From the NCBI RefSeq assembly GCF_017814945.1, contig NZ_JAGIPX010000003.1, positions 62,001 to 126,000 on the forward strand: a stretch of DNA of 64,000 bases. The letters are read 5' to 3'. The DNA is from Paraburkholderia sp. LEh10. GTDB taxonomy: Bacteria; Pseudomonadota; Gammaproteobacteria; Burkholderiales; Burkholderiaceae. The translations under genes and the position numbers were made by a program. The notes beneath the pieces were generated by a model that was not told where the DNA came from, searched no databases, and was given only the letters and a program-made list of their open reading frames with translations. Below are positions 36,339 through 46,814 of this stretch, piece after piece. Position 1 is the first letter of the stretch. Each line of letters starts with the position of its first letter.

Positions 36339-37469
36339 CTAGCTCAGTCCGCGCGCGATCAGGATTTTTTGGATATCGCTTGTGCCTTCGTAGATCTGGC
36401 AGACGCGCACGTCGCGATAAATACGCTCGACAGGGAAGTCGCTCAGATAACCGTAGCCGCCGTGTATCTGCAGCGCGGCCGAACAGATGCGCTCCGCCGC
36501 CTCGGACGCGAACAGTTTCGCCATCGCCGCTTCCGTCAGACAGGGCTGGCCCGCGTCCTTCAGCGCGGCTGCGTGCCAGATCAGCTGCCGCGCCGCTTCG
36601 AGCTGCGTCGCCATATCGGCGAGGCGGAACTGCACGGCCTGATGCGCGAAGAGCGGCTGGCCGAAGCTCTCGCGCTCCTTCGCGTACGCGAGTGCCGCTT
36701 CGAGCGCCGCGCGCGCCATGCCGACGCTTTGTGCGGCGATGCCGATACGGCCGCCTTCGAGGCCCGACAGCGCAATCCGATACCCTTCGCCTTGCGCGCC
36801 GATCAGATTGGCGGCGGGCACCCGGCAGTTGTCGAAGACGATTTGTGCGGTATCCGACGAATGCTGCCCGAGCTTGTCCTCCAGACGTGCGACGACGTAG
36901 CCCGGTGTATCCGTCGGCACGATGAACGCGCTGATGCCGCGCTTGCCGGCGCTTTTATCGGTGACGGCCATCACGATCGCGACATTGCCGTTCTTGCCGC
37001 TCGTGATGAACTGCTTGACGCCGTTCAGCACATACGAGTCGCCGTCGCGTGTGGCCGTCGTTCGCAAAGCCGACGCATCCGAGCCCGCCTGCGGCTCGGT
37101 GAGGCAGAACGCGCCGAGCATCTCGCCGCGTGCGAGCGGCGTGAGCCAGTCGCGCTTTTGCTGCGCGTTGCCATACGTCAGCAGGATGCTGCACACGGGG
37201 CAGTTGTTGACCGAGATCGCCGTCGACGTGCCGCCGTCGCCCGCCGCGATTTCCTCGAGTATCACCGCAAGCGCGAGCGCATCGAGCCCGGCGCCGCCAT
37301 ACTCCTCCGGCACGAGCACGCCATACGCGCCGAGTTCGGCGAGCTGGCGATGCACGTCGGCGGGAAACGTGCGGTCGCGGTCCCATTGCGCCGCGTTCGG
37401 TGTCACGGCTTCACGCACGAATGTGCGAACCGCGTCGCGGATCATCAGGTGGTCCTGATCGAGCAGCAT
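36339..37469 (-). CDS. Acyl-CoA dehydrogenase
   Basis: The 376-residue flavoprotein has CLTEPQAGSDASALRTTA (FAD- and substrate-binding), QFITSGKNGNVAIVMA, IGIAAQSVGMARAALEAAL and QIYEGTSDIQKILIARGL near the C-terminus, with the Glu at about 364 as the likely catalytic base (short- or medium-chain type). It introduces a 2,3 double bond into an acyl-CoA and passes electrons to ETF. GAGGAGA precedes the start. It follows the SDR gene by 45 bp in a run also holding a thiolase. Confidence 0.93.
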   Translation of the reverse strand: MLLDQDHLMIRDAVRTFVREAVTPNAAQWDRDRTFPADVHRQLAELGAYGVLVPEEYGGAGLDALALAVILEEIAAGDGGTSTAISVNNCPVCSILLTYGNAQQKRDWLTPLARGEMLGAFCLTEPQAGSDASALRTTATRDGDSYVLNGVKQFITSGKNGNVAIVMAVTDKSAGKRGISAFIVPTDTPGYVVARLEDKLGQHSSDTAQIVFDNCRVPAANLIGAQGEGYRIALSGLEGGRIGIAAQSVGMARAALEAALAYAKERESFGQPLFAHQAVQFRLADMATQLEAARQLIWHAAALKDAGQPCLTEAAMAKLFASEAAERICSAALQIHGGYGYLSDFPVERIYRDVRVCQIYEGTSDIQKILIARGLS

Positions 37470-37514
37470 GCGGATGTCTCCTCGTTGTCTGCAGCTTGTG
37501 TGATTACGCCGGTG

Positions 37515-38192
<678 letters not shown>

Positions 38193-38252
38193 GAGGTGTC
38201 CTTTCGCGCGCGGATGGCCGCGCGCCGCTGTTTGCGTGGTGTTAGCCCCTGG

Positions 38253-39443
38253 TCAGAGCAGTTCGACGCCCATCGCCGTCGCTTCGCCGCCGCCGATGCA
38301 CAGGCTCGCGACGCCGCGCGTCAAGCCGCGCTTTTTCAGCGCGCCGATCAGCGTGACGAGGATGCGCGCGCCCGATGCGCCGATCGGATGGCCGAGCGCG
38401 CATGCGCCGCCGTTCACGTTCACCTTGTCGTGCGGAAGGTCGTGCTCTTTCATCGCGGCCATCGTGACGACAGCGAACGCCTCGTTGATCTCGTACAGAT
38501 CAACGTCCGCGGCTTTCCAGCCGTTCTTTTCGAACAGCTTGCGAATCGCACCGACGGGCGCCGTCGTGAACTTCGCCGGTTCCTGAGCGAACGTCGAATG
38601 GCCGACGACGCGCGCAAGCGGCGTCACGCCGAGCCGCTTCGCCGTCGATTCGCGCATCATCACGAGCGCGGCCGCGCCGTCGCTGATCGACGACGAGTTC
38701 GCGGCCGTCACCGTGCCCGTCTTGCTGAAGGCGGGCTTGAGCGTCGGGATCTTGTCGAGATTCGCCTTGAACGGCTGCTCATCGCGCTCGACGCTCACGC
38801 TGCCTTTCTTGCCATCGAGCGTGACGGGCGCGATTTCCCACGCGAACGAACCGTCCTCGTTCGCGCGCTTCGCCCGCGTCAGTGATTCGATCGCGAACTT
38901 GTCCTGCGCCTCGCGCGTGAAGTCGAACGAGGCCGCGCATTCCTCGGCGAACGTGCCCATCAGGCGGCCTTTTTCGTACGCGTCTTCGAGGCCGTCGAGG
39001 AACATGTGATCGAGCACCTGACCGTGGCCCATGCGCATGCCGCCGCGCGCCTTCGGCAGGAGATAGGGCGCGTTCGTCATGCTCTCCATGCCGCCCGCGA
39101 CGATCACGTCGACGGAACCCGCCGTCAGCATGTCGTGCGCGAACATCGCCGCGCGCATGCCAGAGCCGCACATCTTGTTGACGGTAGTCGAGCCCGTCGA
39201 CAGCGGCAGGCCCGCGCCGAGCGCCGCCTGGCGCGCGGGCGCCTGGCCCTGGCCCGCGGGCAGCACACAGCCCATCACGGCTTCTTCGATCTGCTCGGGC
39301 TTCAGGCCCGCGCGCTCGACGGCCGCCTTGATCGCGATCGCGCCGAGCTGCGGCGCCGTCAGCGATGCGAACTCGCCCTGGAACGCCGCCATCGGCGTGC
39401 GTGCGACGGAAACGATGACGATGGGATCTTTTGTCTCACTCAT
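38253..39443 (-). CDS. Acetyl-CoA acetyltransferase (thiolase)
   Basis: The 396-residue thiolase has the acylation Cys in VNKMCGSGMRAAM (C92), NEAFAVVTM and the catalytic His in GACALGHPIGASGAR, with the second Cys in ASLCIGGGEA. It condenses or cleaves acetoacetyl-CoA and related beta-ketoacyl-CoAs. AAGGAG stands before the ATG at 39443. Its start overlaps the end of the carbonic anhydrase gene by 8 bp, implying one transcript. Confidence 0.94.
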   Translation of the reverse strand: MSETKDPIVIVSVARTPMAAFQGEFASLTAPQLGAIAIKAAVERAGLKPEQIEEAVMGCVLPAGQGQAPARQAALGAGLPLSTGSTTVNKMCGSGMRAAMFAHDMLTAGSVDVIVAGGMESMTNAPYLLPKARGGMRMGHGQVLDHMFLDGLEDAYEKGRLMGTFAEECAASFDFTREAQDKFAIESLTRAKRANEDGSFAWEIAPVTLDGKKGSVSVERDEQPFKANLDKIPTLKPAFSKTGTVTAANSSSISDGAAALVMMRESTAKRLGVTPLARVVGHSTFAQEPAKFTTAPVGAIRKLFEKNGWKAADVDLYEINEAFAVVTMAAMKEHDLPHDKVNVNGGACALGHPIGASGARILVTLIGALKKRGLTRGVASLCIGGGEATAMGVELL

Positions 39444-40212
39444 GTTTAAGCTCCTTGATGACACCATGGACGACAGCGGCCACGTCGCCGAGCTTCGCGG
39501 CATCGGCGGCGACCACGTCGTTGTCTGCGGTACTTGCGCGGCTCGCGGACACGGCCGCAACGCAATTCGTGTAAGTCTCTTCGAGCTTCGACGGATCTTT
39601 TACCGTCATGCCGAGATCGCGCACGCGCCCGTCATGCACGCCGTACACCCAGCCGTGAATGGTGAGATCCTGGCCGCGCGCCCATGCGTCGTTGATGATC
39701 GTCGTGCGGCACACGTTGACCACCTGTTCGATCGTGTTCAGCTCGACGAGCCGCCGATGCCGCGCTTCGCCCATCGGCCACTCCTCGAGCAGCGCTGCAT
39801 GCTTTGCGCGCACGTCCTGCACGTGATGCAGCCAGTTGTCGGCCAGACCGACGCGCCGGCCGAGCAGTGCCGCGCCGACGCCCGAGCAGCCGTAGTGGCC
39901 GACCACCATGATGTGCTTGATCTTCAGCAGATCGACGGCGAACTGGACCACGGAGAGACAGTTCAGATCCGAGTGCACGACGACGTTCGCGATGTTGCGA
40001 TGGACGAATACTTCGCCCGGCGGCAGGCCGATGATCTCGTTGGCGGGCACGCGCGAATCCGCGCAGCCGATCCACAGATATTCGGGCGCTTGCTGATGCG
40101 CGAGCCGCGCGAAAAATTCGGGGTCTTCGTCGAGCTTGTGTTTGACCCACGCATCGTTGTTCCGAAACAGATGCGCAAGGGGATGAGGAGCGGAAGAGGC
40201 GTTCGTGTTCAT
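39436..40212 (-). CDS. can: Beta-class carbonic anhydrase
   Basis: The 258-residue enzyme has the zinc and catalytic motifs WIGCADSRVPANEI (C50, D52, R54) and VGHYGCSGV (His and Cys ligands near 106-109). It interconverts CO2 and bicarbonate, supplying bicarbonate to carboxylases such as those in acyl-CoA metabolism. The C-terminal about 40 residues are longer than in E. coli Can. It lies 64 bp after aceK and overlaps the thiolase start. Confidence 0.94.
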   Translation of the reverse strand: MNTNASSAPHPLAHLFRNNDAWVKHKLDEDPEFFARLAHQQAPEYLWIGCADSRVPANEIIGLPPGEVFVHRNIANVVVHSDLNCLSVVQFAVDLLKIKHIMVVGHYGCSGVGAALLGRRVGLADNWLHHVQDVRAKHAALLEEWPMGEARHRRLVELNTIEQVVNVCRTTIINDAWARGQDLTIHGWVYGVHDGRVRDLGMTVKDPSKLEETYTNCVAAVSASRASTADNDVVAADAAKLGDVAAVVHGVIKELKHE

Positions 40213-40276
40213 GATTCGTTCCGACGTGATCTGGTTGTCCAGTGTTTCATGTTATTCAATGGCGAACGGTGCACGT

Positions 40277-42097
40277 TCATGCGACGCGCACCGACGGCGC
40301 AGGCGCCGCGCTGGCGGCGTGCATTGCAGTGAACCGTTCGGGATAGCGCACGCGAAAGCGCAGGCCTCGGTCGTACGGATAGAAGTCGGGCAACTCGCCC
40401 TTCAGGATGTGGTCCTTGTGCTCTTGCCATAGCGCGGGATCGAAGAAATCCGCGTGGTGCTTCAGGAAAGATTCGCGCACGCGCGGGTCGCCGAGCAGAA
40501 AAGCGCGGTACGTCTCCGGGAAAATGTCGTGAGGTCCGACCGAGTACCATGGCTCGCCCGACATCTCGTCTTCTTCGTGGCGCGGCGACGGCACGGCGCG
40601 CACGTTGCAATCGGTGAGGTATTCGATTTCATCGTAGTCGTAGAACACGACGCGCCCATGGCGCGTCACGCCGAAGTTCTTGTACAGCATGTCGCCGGGA
40701 AAGATGTTCGCCTGCATCAGTTCCTTGATCGCGTTGCCGTACTCCCTGATGCCGTGTTCGATGTCCGCGTCCGTGCCGTTCTGCAGGAAGATATTGAGCG
40801 GCACCATGCGGCGTTCGATGTACAGATGCTTGATGACGAGATTGTCGCCCTCGTATTCGAGCATAGAAGGCGCTTCCTTTTCGAGCTCCTGAATGAGCGT
40901 GTCGTCGAGACGCGAGAGAGGCAGCGCGACGCTCGAATACTCCAGCGTATCGGCCATGCGCCCGACGCGGTCGTGGCGCTTGACGAGCTGATACTTGCCC
41001 TGAACCTTGTCGCGCGTGGTTTCCTTGGGCGGCGGAAACGAATCCTTGATCAGCTTGAAGACATACGGGAACGACGGCAGCGTGAAGACGATCATCACCA
41101 TGCCCTTGATGCCGGGCGCAATGATGAAGCGGTCGCTCGAATGCTTCAGATGCCGCAGCAAGTCGCGATAGAAAAGATTCTTGCCCTGCTTCTGCAAGCC
41201 GACCGACGTATAGATTTCCGCCTTCGGCTTGCCTTGCAAAAGCGTGCCGAGAAACTCGACGCACGCGGACGGCACTTCCATGTCGACGAGAAAATACGAG
41301 TGCGAGAAGCTGAAGATGATCAGCAACTGGTCGCGGCGGCAGAGCAGCGCGTCGAGTGCGAGCAGGCCCGGCTTCACGTGATGGATCGGCAATGCGAACG
41401 GCACCATCACGTCGCCGTTGATGATGCGGCCGATGATGTACGCCGCCTTGTTGCGGAAGAACAGCGACGACAACACGTGAATCTGGAAATTGGGCGCTCC
41501 GTTGAAGGTGCCGAAGTTGTCGCGCAGCGCCTGGATCACGCACTCGACATCGCGAGTCAGATTTTCAAACGGCGGATTCAGCTGGAAATTCGTGACGATG
41601 CGCTCCAGCGTGACAGCGAGTCCGTCCTTGTCGGGGTAATACGCGCGATACGTGGGCTTTGCCGCAGGCTCGTCGTTTTCGAGGTATTCCGTCGAAATCG
41701 CGGGCCGCACAAAGATGAAGTCGTTGTTGAAGTACGAGCGATGCAGGATCTTGCAGCACACGGAATTGAAGAACGTCTCCGCGCATTCGGGCTGGCGGTG
41801 CGCCGTCAACAGGCCGATGTAGTGCAGCTTGATTTGCTGCCAGACTTCGTCGTCGATGTTCTCCACGTCGAATTCGTCTTCGAGCTTTTCGACGCATTCG
41901 CGCACGCGCTCGTCATACGACGTGATGCGCTCGCGCGCGAGCTTCTGGATGCCGTGCCAGTCGGCGCATTCGAATAGGGTTTTGGCGCGGATCGCGGCTT
42001 CGCGAAAGATGCGGTAATGCCGGTCGAAGCCCGCGAGCAGTGTCTCCGCGACATCAAAGCCGATCTGTGACGACAGCAGTTTGGGAAAGTGATTCAT
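40277..42097 (-). CDS. aceK: Isocitrate dehydrogenase kinase/phosphatase
   Basis: The 606-residue protein has the AceK landmarks: [34 protein letters not shown], an ATP-binding region around VAPGIKG-like [12 protein letters not shown] and a kinase segment [19 protein letters not shown] with [15 protein letters not shown]. It phosphorylates or dephosphorylates isocitrate dehydrogenase to route carbon into the glyoxylate shunt. The start [14 protein letters not shown] at 42097 is where I recall other Burkholderia proteins beginning. A longer frame from a TTG at 42244 has no ribosome site. Confidence 0.95.
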   Translation of the reverse strand: MNHFPKLLSSQIGFDVAETLLAGFDRHYRIFREAAIRAKTLFECADWHGIQKLARERITSYDERVRECVEKLEDEFDVENIDDEVWQQIKLHYIGLLTAHRQPECAETFFNSVCCKILHRSYFNNDFIFVRPAISTEYLENDEPAAKPTYRAYYPDKDGLAVTLERIVTNFQLNPPFENLTRDVECVIQALRDNFGTFNGAPNFQIHVLSSLFFRNKAAYIIGRIINGDVMVPFALPIHHVKPGLLALDALLCRRDQLLIIFSFSHSYFLVDMEVPSACVEFLGTLLQGKPKAEIYTSVGLQKQGKNLFYRDLLRHLKHSSDRFIIAPGIKGMVMIVFTLPSFPYVFKLIKDSFPPPKETTRDKVQGKYQLVKRHDRVGRMADTLEYSSVALPLSRLDDTLIQELEKEAPSMLEYEGDNLVIKHLYIERRMVPLNIFLQNGTDADIEHGIREYGNAIKELMQANIFPGDMLYKNFGVTRHGRVVFYDYDEIEYLTDCNVRAVPSPRHEEDEMSGEPWYSVGPHDIFPETYRAFLLGDPRVRESFLKHHADFFDPALWQEHKDHILKGELPDFYPYDRGLRFRVRYPERFTAMHAASAAPAPSVRVA

Positions 42098-42283
42098 GTC
42101 GACCGTGCATTCGTTCAATGTCGTGAAGACACCCGCGATTGTATCGTCCGGGTGAGCCTGCGAGACGCCTTCGCCTTTTGAGCGCAGCGCCGGCGCATTG
42201 TCGTTTGAAGCGTGTTGGATGACGTTGGAATCATCTTCTCCCAACGCCGTGCCAACTGTTGCGTACGTCGTCCGATCTTTCGA

Positions 42284-42733
42284 TCAGGATTTTTCTTTCA
42301 ATACATCTTCACGCGCGGCGTTCGCTTCGTTGATGTAGCCATCGCCACGCTCGCCGCTTTCGAGGAGCACGCGCGCCTGCGCTTCGTATTGCGCGAGATC
42401 TTCCAGTGTTGCGTTCAGGTCTTCGCGCTGGCGCTCCAGTATTTCGCGGTGCCGGACAACGGTCGCGAGGAACGCCTGCAACTGCGCAACGGTGTCGGTC
42501 GGCGAGTCGTAAAGATCGAGCAGATCGCGGATTTCCGACAGCGTGAAGCCCAGCCGCTTGCCGCGCAGCGTCAGCCTGAGCCGCGTGCGGTCGCGGCCGG
42601 AGTAGACGCGTCGCAGTCCGCTCGACCCTTCGCGGCTTGGTGAGAGTAAACCCTGGTCTTCGTAGAAGCGGATTGCGCGCGGCGTTACGTCGAATTCGCG
42701 GGCCAGTTCGGTGATCGTGTATTGGGTGTTCAT
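42284..42733 (-). CDS. MerR-family transcriptional regulator (LiuR-like)
   Basis: The 149-residue protein has a MerR HTH (YTITELAREFDVTPRAIRFY, EDQGLLSPSREG), wing and dimerisation helix. It contains no cysteine at all, so it is not a metal sensor. It resembles LiuR-type regulators of branched-chain acyl-CoA breakdown. It is upstream of aceK on the same strand and divergent from an MBL-fold gene, with a tandem-repeat array in the gap. Confidence 0.9.
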   Translation of the reverse strand: MNTQYTITELAREFDVTPRAIRFYEDQGLLSPSREGSSGLRRVYSGRDRTRLRLTLRGKRLGFTLSEIRDLLDLYDSPTDTVAQLQAFLATVVRHREILERQREDLNATLEDLAQYEAQARVLLESGERGDGYINEANAAREDVLKEKS

Positions 42734-42746
42734 TGTCGAGTGTTCA

Positions 42747-42811
42747 TCGCGGAGTCCGGTCGCGGAGTCCGGTCGTGGAGTCCGGTCGTGGAGTCCGGTC
42801 GCGGTGTCCCG
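42747..42811. repeat. Tandem repeat, about five 13-bp units
   Basis: The unit TCGCGGAGTCCGG starts at 42747, 42760, 42773, 42786 and (degenerate) 42799. The array begins 14 bp before the merR start codon, in the divergent promoter region shared with the MBL gene. One turn is about 10.5 bp, so the copies are not on one helix face. Confidence 0.9.
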
Positions 42812-42944
42812 AGGCCGGGCACAATAACGGATTGAACGTTAGAATCGACGTTTACGTTATCGTCAACTTGAATAAAGCGCAACCACGCCGCACGCCCGGA
42901 TTGGGTCACGACTCACGGAAGTGCGGCCGACGAGGAAACCCACG

Positions 42945-44015
42945 ATGAATGCTCTCGAACACCAACTCGACTACCCGTTCGCCGACAGCATGCCCGCCGC
43001 CGGCACGACCCAGCAGGTCGCGCCGGGCGTCTACTGGCTGCGTATGCCGTTGCCGTTCGCGCTCGATCACATCAATCTCTGGCTGCTGCGCGACGAGATC
43101 GACGGGCAGAAGGGCTGGACAATCGTCGATTGCGGGATTGCTTCCGACGAGATCAAGGCGAACTGGGAAAAGCTATTCGACACGGCGCTCGAAGGTCTTC
43201 CCGTGCTGCGTGTGATCGTCACGCATTGCCATCCCGATCATCTCGGTCTCGCGAACTGGCTGTGCGAGGGCGGCGACCGCAAGCGCTGGAGCGTGCGTCT
43301 GTGGATCACGCTCGGAGAGTACATGCTGGGCCGCGTGATGGCGGCGGGCGACGGCTCGAACGCAGGCGGCGAGGGCGCCGCGCGCCACTTCGCGCGGCAC
43401 GGTTTGCGCGACGAAGCCTCGCTGGACAAACTGCGCAATCGTAAGAGCTATTACTCGAACCTGGTGCCGTCGGTGCCCGGCCAATACCGGCGCATGCGTG
43501 ACGGCGATGCGCTGTCGATCGGCGGGCGCACGTGGCGCGTCGTGACGGGTTTCGGTCATTCGCCGGAGCATTGCGCACTGCATTCAGAAGCGGATGGCGT
43601 GCTGATTTCCGGCGACATGGTGTTGCCGCGCATCTCGACGAACGTGTCGGTGTTCGACATCGAGCCGGAAGGCAATCCGCTCGCGCTGTATCTGGGTTCG
43701 CTCGGCCGTTACGAAACGATGGTCGCCGAAACGCTCGTGCTGCCGTCGCATGGCAAGCCGTTTCGCGGGCTGCGCACGCGTATCGGGCAACTGCGCGATC
43801 ACCACGCGGCGCGGCTCGCGGAAGTGCGCGCGGCTTGCGCGCAGAAGCCGTGCAGCGCGGCGGATATCGTCCCCGTCATGTTCAAGCGCGAACTCGATAT
43901 TCATCAGATGACGTTCGCGATGGGTGAGGCGCTCGCGCATTTGCATCTGCTGTGGCTTCAGGGCGAGTTGAAACGGGTGCAGGGGGACGATGGCGTGGTT
44001 CGCTTCAATCCGTGA
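42945..44015 (+). CDS. MBL-fold metallo-hydrolase
   Basis: The 356-residue protein has the metal motif VTHCHPDHLGLANW, a later GFGHSPEHCALH and LVLPSHGKPFRG with the remaining His ligands, and an N-terminal PLPFALDHINLWLL strand pair. A C-terminal helical domain follows. It is a probable zinc hydrolase of unknown substrate. GAGGAA precedes the ATG at 42945. The divergent MerR regulator may control it. Confidence 0.88.
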   Translation: MNALEHQLDYPFADSMPAAGTTQQVAPGVYWLRMPLPFALDHINLWLLRDEIDGQKGWTIVDCGIASDEIKANWEKLFDTALEGLPVLRVIVTHCHPDHLGLANWLCEGGDRKRWSVRLWITLGEYMLGRVMAAGDGSNAGGEGAARHFARHGLRDEASLDKLRNRKSYYSNLVPSVPGQYRRMRDGDALSIGGRTWRVVTGFGHSPEHCALHSEADGVLISGDMVLPRISTNVSVFDIEPEGNPLALYLGSLGRYETMVAETLVLPSHGKPFRGLRTRIGQLRDHHAARLAEVRAACAQKPCSAADIVPVMFKRELDIHQMTFAMGEALAHLHLLWLQGELKRVQGDDGVVRFNP

Positions 44016-44044
44016 TGTAACGTCAAGCCCCCGCCTGCAAAATG

Positions 44045-44078
44045 AAAAGCCCAGCTGTAGTTACTGGCCGGGCTTTTT
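44045..44078 (+). terminator. Terminator after the MBL gene
   Basis: AAAAGCCC (44045-44052) pairs with GGGCTTTT (44070-44077), followed by T and C. It lies 30 bp past the plus-strand stop and just before the end of the minus-strand binding-protein gene, so it may act on both. Confidence 0.8.
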
Positions 44079-44125
44079 CGTGCGTCGAAGCGAAGCGTTG
44101 TGAAGTCTGAGCCTGAAGTCTGAGC

Positions 44126-45724
44126 CTATTGCACCACGACTGCCCCAAAATTCTGCCGTCCAAACGGACTGACGTGATACCCGCTCACGTTCGTGCGCGT
44201 GATCGCCGCCGCCGTCGGATAGCCGAGCGGAATCCACAGTGCTTCGTCGTGGATGATCTGCTGCGCAGCCTCATACGCCTTCGTGCGCTTGCTCTGATCG
44301 GCGGTTTCCTTGCCCTGCGCGATCAGCTTGTCGAGTTCCGGATCGCAGTAACGCGCGAAGTTGATCCCCGACTTCACCGCGTTGCAGCTAAAGAGGGGTG
44401 ACAGATAGTTGTCCGGGTCGCCGTTGTCGCCCGCCCAACCCATGAACAGCGTATCGTGCTGTCCCTGCTTGGCCTGCTTGATCAGTTCGCCCCATTCGAT
44501 CACCTTCACTTCGGCCTTCACGCCGATCTTCGCGAAGTCGGCCTGCAGCATTTCCGCGCCTGCTTTCGGGTTCGGATTCAACACGCTGCCGTTCGGGCGC
44601 ACCCAGATCGTCGTTTCAAAGCCGTTCGGATAGCCCGCGTCGGCGAGCAGCTTCTTCGCCTTTTCGGTGTCGTAGGGCCACGGCTTCACGGCCTTGTCGT
44701 AGCTCCATGTATTCGGCGGATACGGATTGTTTGCAGGCGTCGCCGTATTGTCGAACACGGCCTTCAGATACGATGCACGGTCGAACGCCATGTTCAGCGC
44801 GGCGCGCACCTTCTGGTTGTCGAGCGGCTTCTTCTGCGTGTTTAGCGCGACGAACGCCGTCATGAACGCGGGCGTCTGCACGACGGCGAGCGACTTGTCC
44901 TTCTTCGCGTCCGCGACGTCCTGCGGCTTCGGAGACAGCGCGATCTGGCATTCGCCCGCCTTCACCTTTTGCGCGCGCACGGCGGCATCCGGCGTGATCG
45001 CGTAGATCAGCCGGTCGATCTTCGGCTTCGGCCCCCAGTACGTCGGATTCACGTCGTAGCGGATGATCGAGTCTTTCGTGTAGCCCTTCAGCACGAATGG
45101 CCCCGTGCCGATCGGCTTTGCGTTCAGATCGGCCTGCGTGCCCGCCTTCAGCAACTGGTCGGCGTATTCCGCTGAATAGATCGACGCGAAGCCCATCGTC
45201 AAAATCGACACGAAGGTCGCGTTAGGCTCGTTCAGTTCGAACTTGACGGTGTTGTCGTCGACCTTCGATACCGCTTTGATCAGCTTCACGAGCCCCATCG
45301 ATTGCGCGTGCGGAAAGCCGCTCGCGCCCGCGACCTTGTGCCACGGGTTGTTGTCGTCGAGCATCCGGTCGAACGTGAAGACCACGTCGTCGGCGTTCAG
45401 CGGCCGCGTCGGCTTGAAGTAGTCAGTGGTCTGGAACTGCACGTTCGGACGCAGATGGAACGTGTACGTGAGACCGTCTGCGCCCACGTCCCACTTGTCG
45501 GCGAGCGACGGCACGACCTTCTTCGCCGCTTCGTCATACGACACGAGCGAATTGAAGACCACGTCCGCCGATGCATTGGTCGTGACGAGCGAGTTGTACT
45601 GAACGACATCGAACCCGTCCGGGCTCGATTCCGTACAGACGGTGAGCGGTTTCGCGACGGCCAGCGCGGACGCGGTGGCGAGGGCCGTCAACGTCGCGGC
45701 GGCGGCAAGCAACTTGAAACGCAT
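44126..45724 (-). CDS. Dipeptide-type ABC transporter periplasmic binding protein (DppA/SBP_bac_5)
   Basis: The 532-residue protein has a signal peptide (LLAAAATLTALATASALAVA) and the peptide-binding protein core: TVCTESSPDGFDVVQYNS, DADGLTYTF-like ADGLTYTFHLRPNVQF, RPLNADDVVFTFDRM and GWAGDNGDPDNYLSPLFSC, which closely follow DppA. It probably binds dipeptides or haem-like ligands for an ABC importer. No permease or ATPase gene is adjacent. GGGAGA precedes the ATG. Confidence 0.92.
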   Translation of the reverse strand: MRFKLLAAAATLTALATASALAVAKPLTVCTESSPDGFDVVQYNSLVTTNASADVVFNSLVSYDEAAKKVVPSLADKWDVGADGLTYTFHLRPNVQFQTTDYFKPTRPLNADDVVFTFDRMLDDNNPWHKVAGASGFPHAQSMGLVKLIKAVSKVDDNTVKFELNEPNATFVSILTMGFASIYSAEYADQLLKAGTQADLNAKPIGTGPFVLKGYTKDSIIRYDVNPTYWGPKPKIDRLIYAITPDAAVRAQKVKAGECQIALSPKPQDVADAKKDKSLAVVQTPAFMTAFVALNTQKKPLDNQKVRAALNMAFDRASYLKAVFDNTATPANNPYPPNTWSYDKAVKPWPYDTEKAKKLLADAGYPNGFETTIWVRPNGSVLNPNPKAGAEMLQADFAKIGVKAEVKVIEWGELIKQAKQGQHDTLFMGWAGDNGDPDNYLSPLFSCNAVKSGINFARYCDPELDKLIAQGKETADQSKRTKAYEAAQQIIHDEALWIPLGYPTAAAITRTNVSGYHVSPFGRQNFGAVVVQ

Positions 45725-45989
45725 AAGATCTCCCGGGATTTCGAATTGTTCGTGGCGGGGCGGCGTGGGGTGGCGTTGTGCATCACGCGCGCTCCGTGCG
45801 GGTGCTGTCACGCAATGTCATTCTGATACGAATATGCGGCCGGCGCGCTGCGTCACGTCTTGTCGAGGCGTTGATGCATCGGGCGCCATTGCGTCGGGCG
45901 CCGCTGCGCCGGCTCTCGCGCAAGCTTATCGAACGCTTTCGGCAGCGACAACAATTGAATCCGCATATCCATATGGCTGCGGATTGAGG

Positions 45990-46811
45990 CTAGCGGCGGG
46001 CGTAGTCCACAAGGTACGCGATGCCGTCGATCGCGCGCGAGCCGTACCACGACACCATTTCACCGTCGATCAGCTGGATTTGCGTGCCGCGATTGCGCTG
46101 AAGGCGCGCGTCCTGTTTGAGCGCGTCGCAATGCTGCCGCGTGAAGCGATACGGCTCGCTCGACAGCAGCACCCGGTCGACCTCGCCAAGCCACGGCGCG
46201 TCGAAGTCGAATGTCGGATAACGGGCCGCGCCTTTTTCGCCGCCTTGCGTGTCCGGCAGCGTTTGCCAGTTCACGAGGCGCAGCATCGCGGAGATATAGG
46301 TGTCGCGCGCGACGGTCATCCAAGGCTCGCGCCAGATTGCGTAAAGCACGTTCTGATACGGCCAGTCGCGCGATGCGGCGGCATCCAGTTGCAACCGAAG
46401 CGCATCGCCTAGCCGCCGTGCGTCGTCCTGACGATCGAAGATCGCGCCGAGCAGCGCGTACAGCGCAAAATTGTCCTCGGGCGCGAGCGGATGCGTGACG
46501 ACGACATGCGGCACGAACTCGCGCAGCCGCTCGACGGTTTCGCGCTCGTTCTCGTCGATGTTGACGATGGCATGCGTGGGTTGCAGCGCGCGCACCGCGT
46601 CGAGTTTCACGGCCTTCGTGCCGCCGACTTTCGGCACCTTGCGCACCTTGTCGCGTGGATGCACGCAGAAGCCCGTGCGCCCCACGATCTGCGCATCCAG
46701 ATTCAACGCAAAGAGAAGTTCGGTGATGCTCGGCACCAACGACACGATGCGCGCACCGCTTGCCGCTTTCGCGTGCTCGACACCGGCTGCATCGACGGCA
46801 CGCGCGGCCAT
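45990..46811 (-). CDS. BtuF-like cobalamin/metal-chelate binding protein without signal peptide
   Basis: The 273-residue protein has the helical-backbone fold of BtuF: RIVSLVPSITELLFALNLD, VGRTGFCVHP, HPLAPEDNFALYALLG. It has no signal peptide, and an in-frame TAG two codons before the ATG (46815-46817, which is the stop of the SDR gene) rules out an N-terminal extension. It is either cytosolic or relies on another route. No btuC or btuD is adjacent. It ends the argS, SPOR, dsbA, SDR run. Confidence 0.8.
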   Translation of the reverse strand: MAARAVDAAGVEHAKAASGARIVSLVPSITELLFALNLDAQIVGRTGFCVHPRDKVRKVPKVGGTKAVKLDAVRALQPTHAIVNIDENERETVERLREFVPHVVVTHPLAPEDNFALYALLGAIFDRQDDARRLGDALRLQLDAAASRDWPYQNVLYAIWREPWMTVARDTYISAMLRLVNWQTLPDTQGGEKGAARYPTFDFDAPWLGEVDRVLLSSEPYRFTRQHCDALKQDARLQRNRGTQIQLIDGEMVSWYGSRAIDGIAYLVDYARR

Positions 46812-46814
46812 GAC

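Noticed and set aside
42098..42244. Longer aceK product from a TTG at 42244
   Set aside because: There is no ribosome site, and the extra 49 residues are not part of the family, which begins [10 protein letters not shown].
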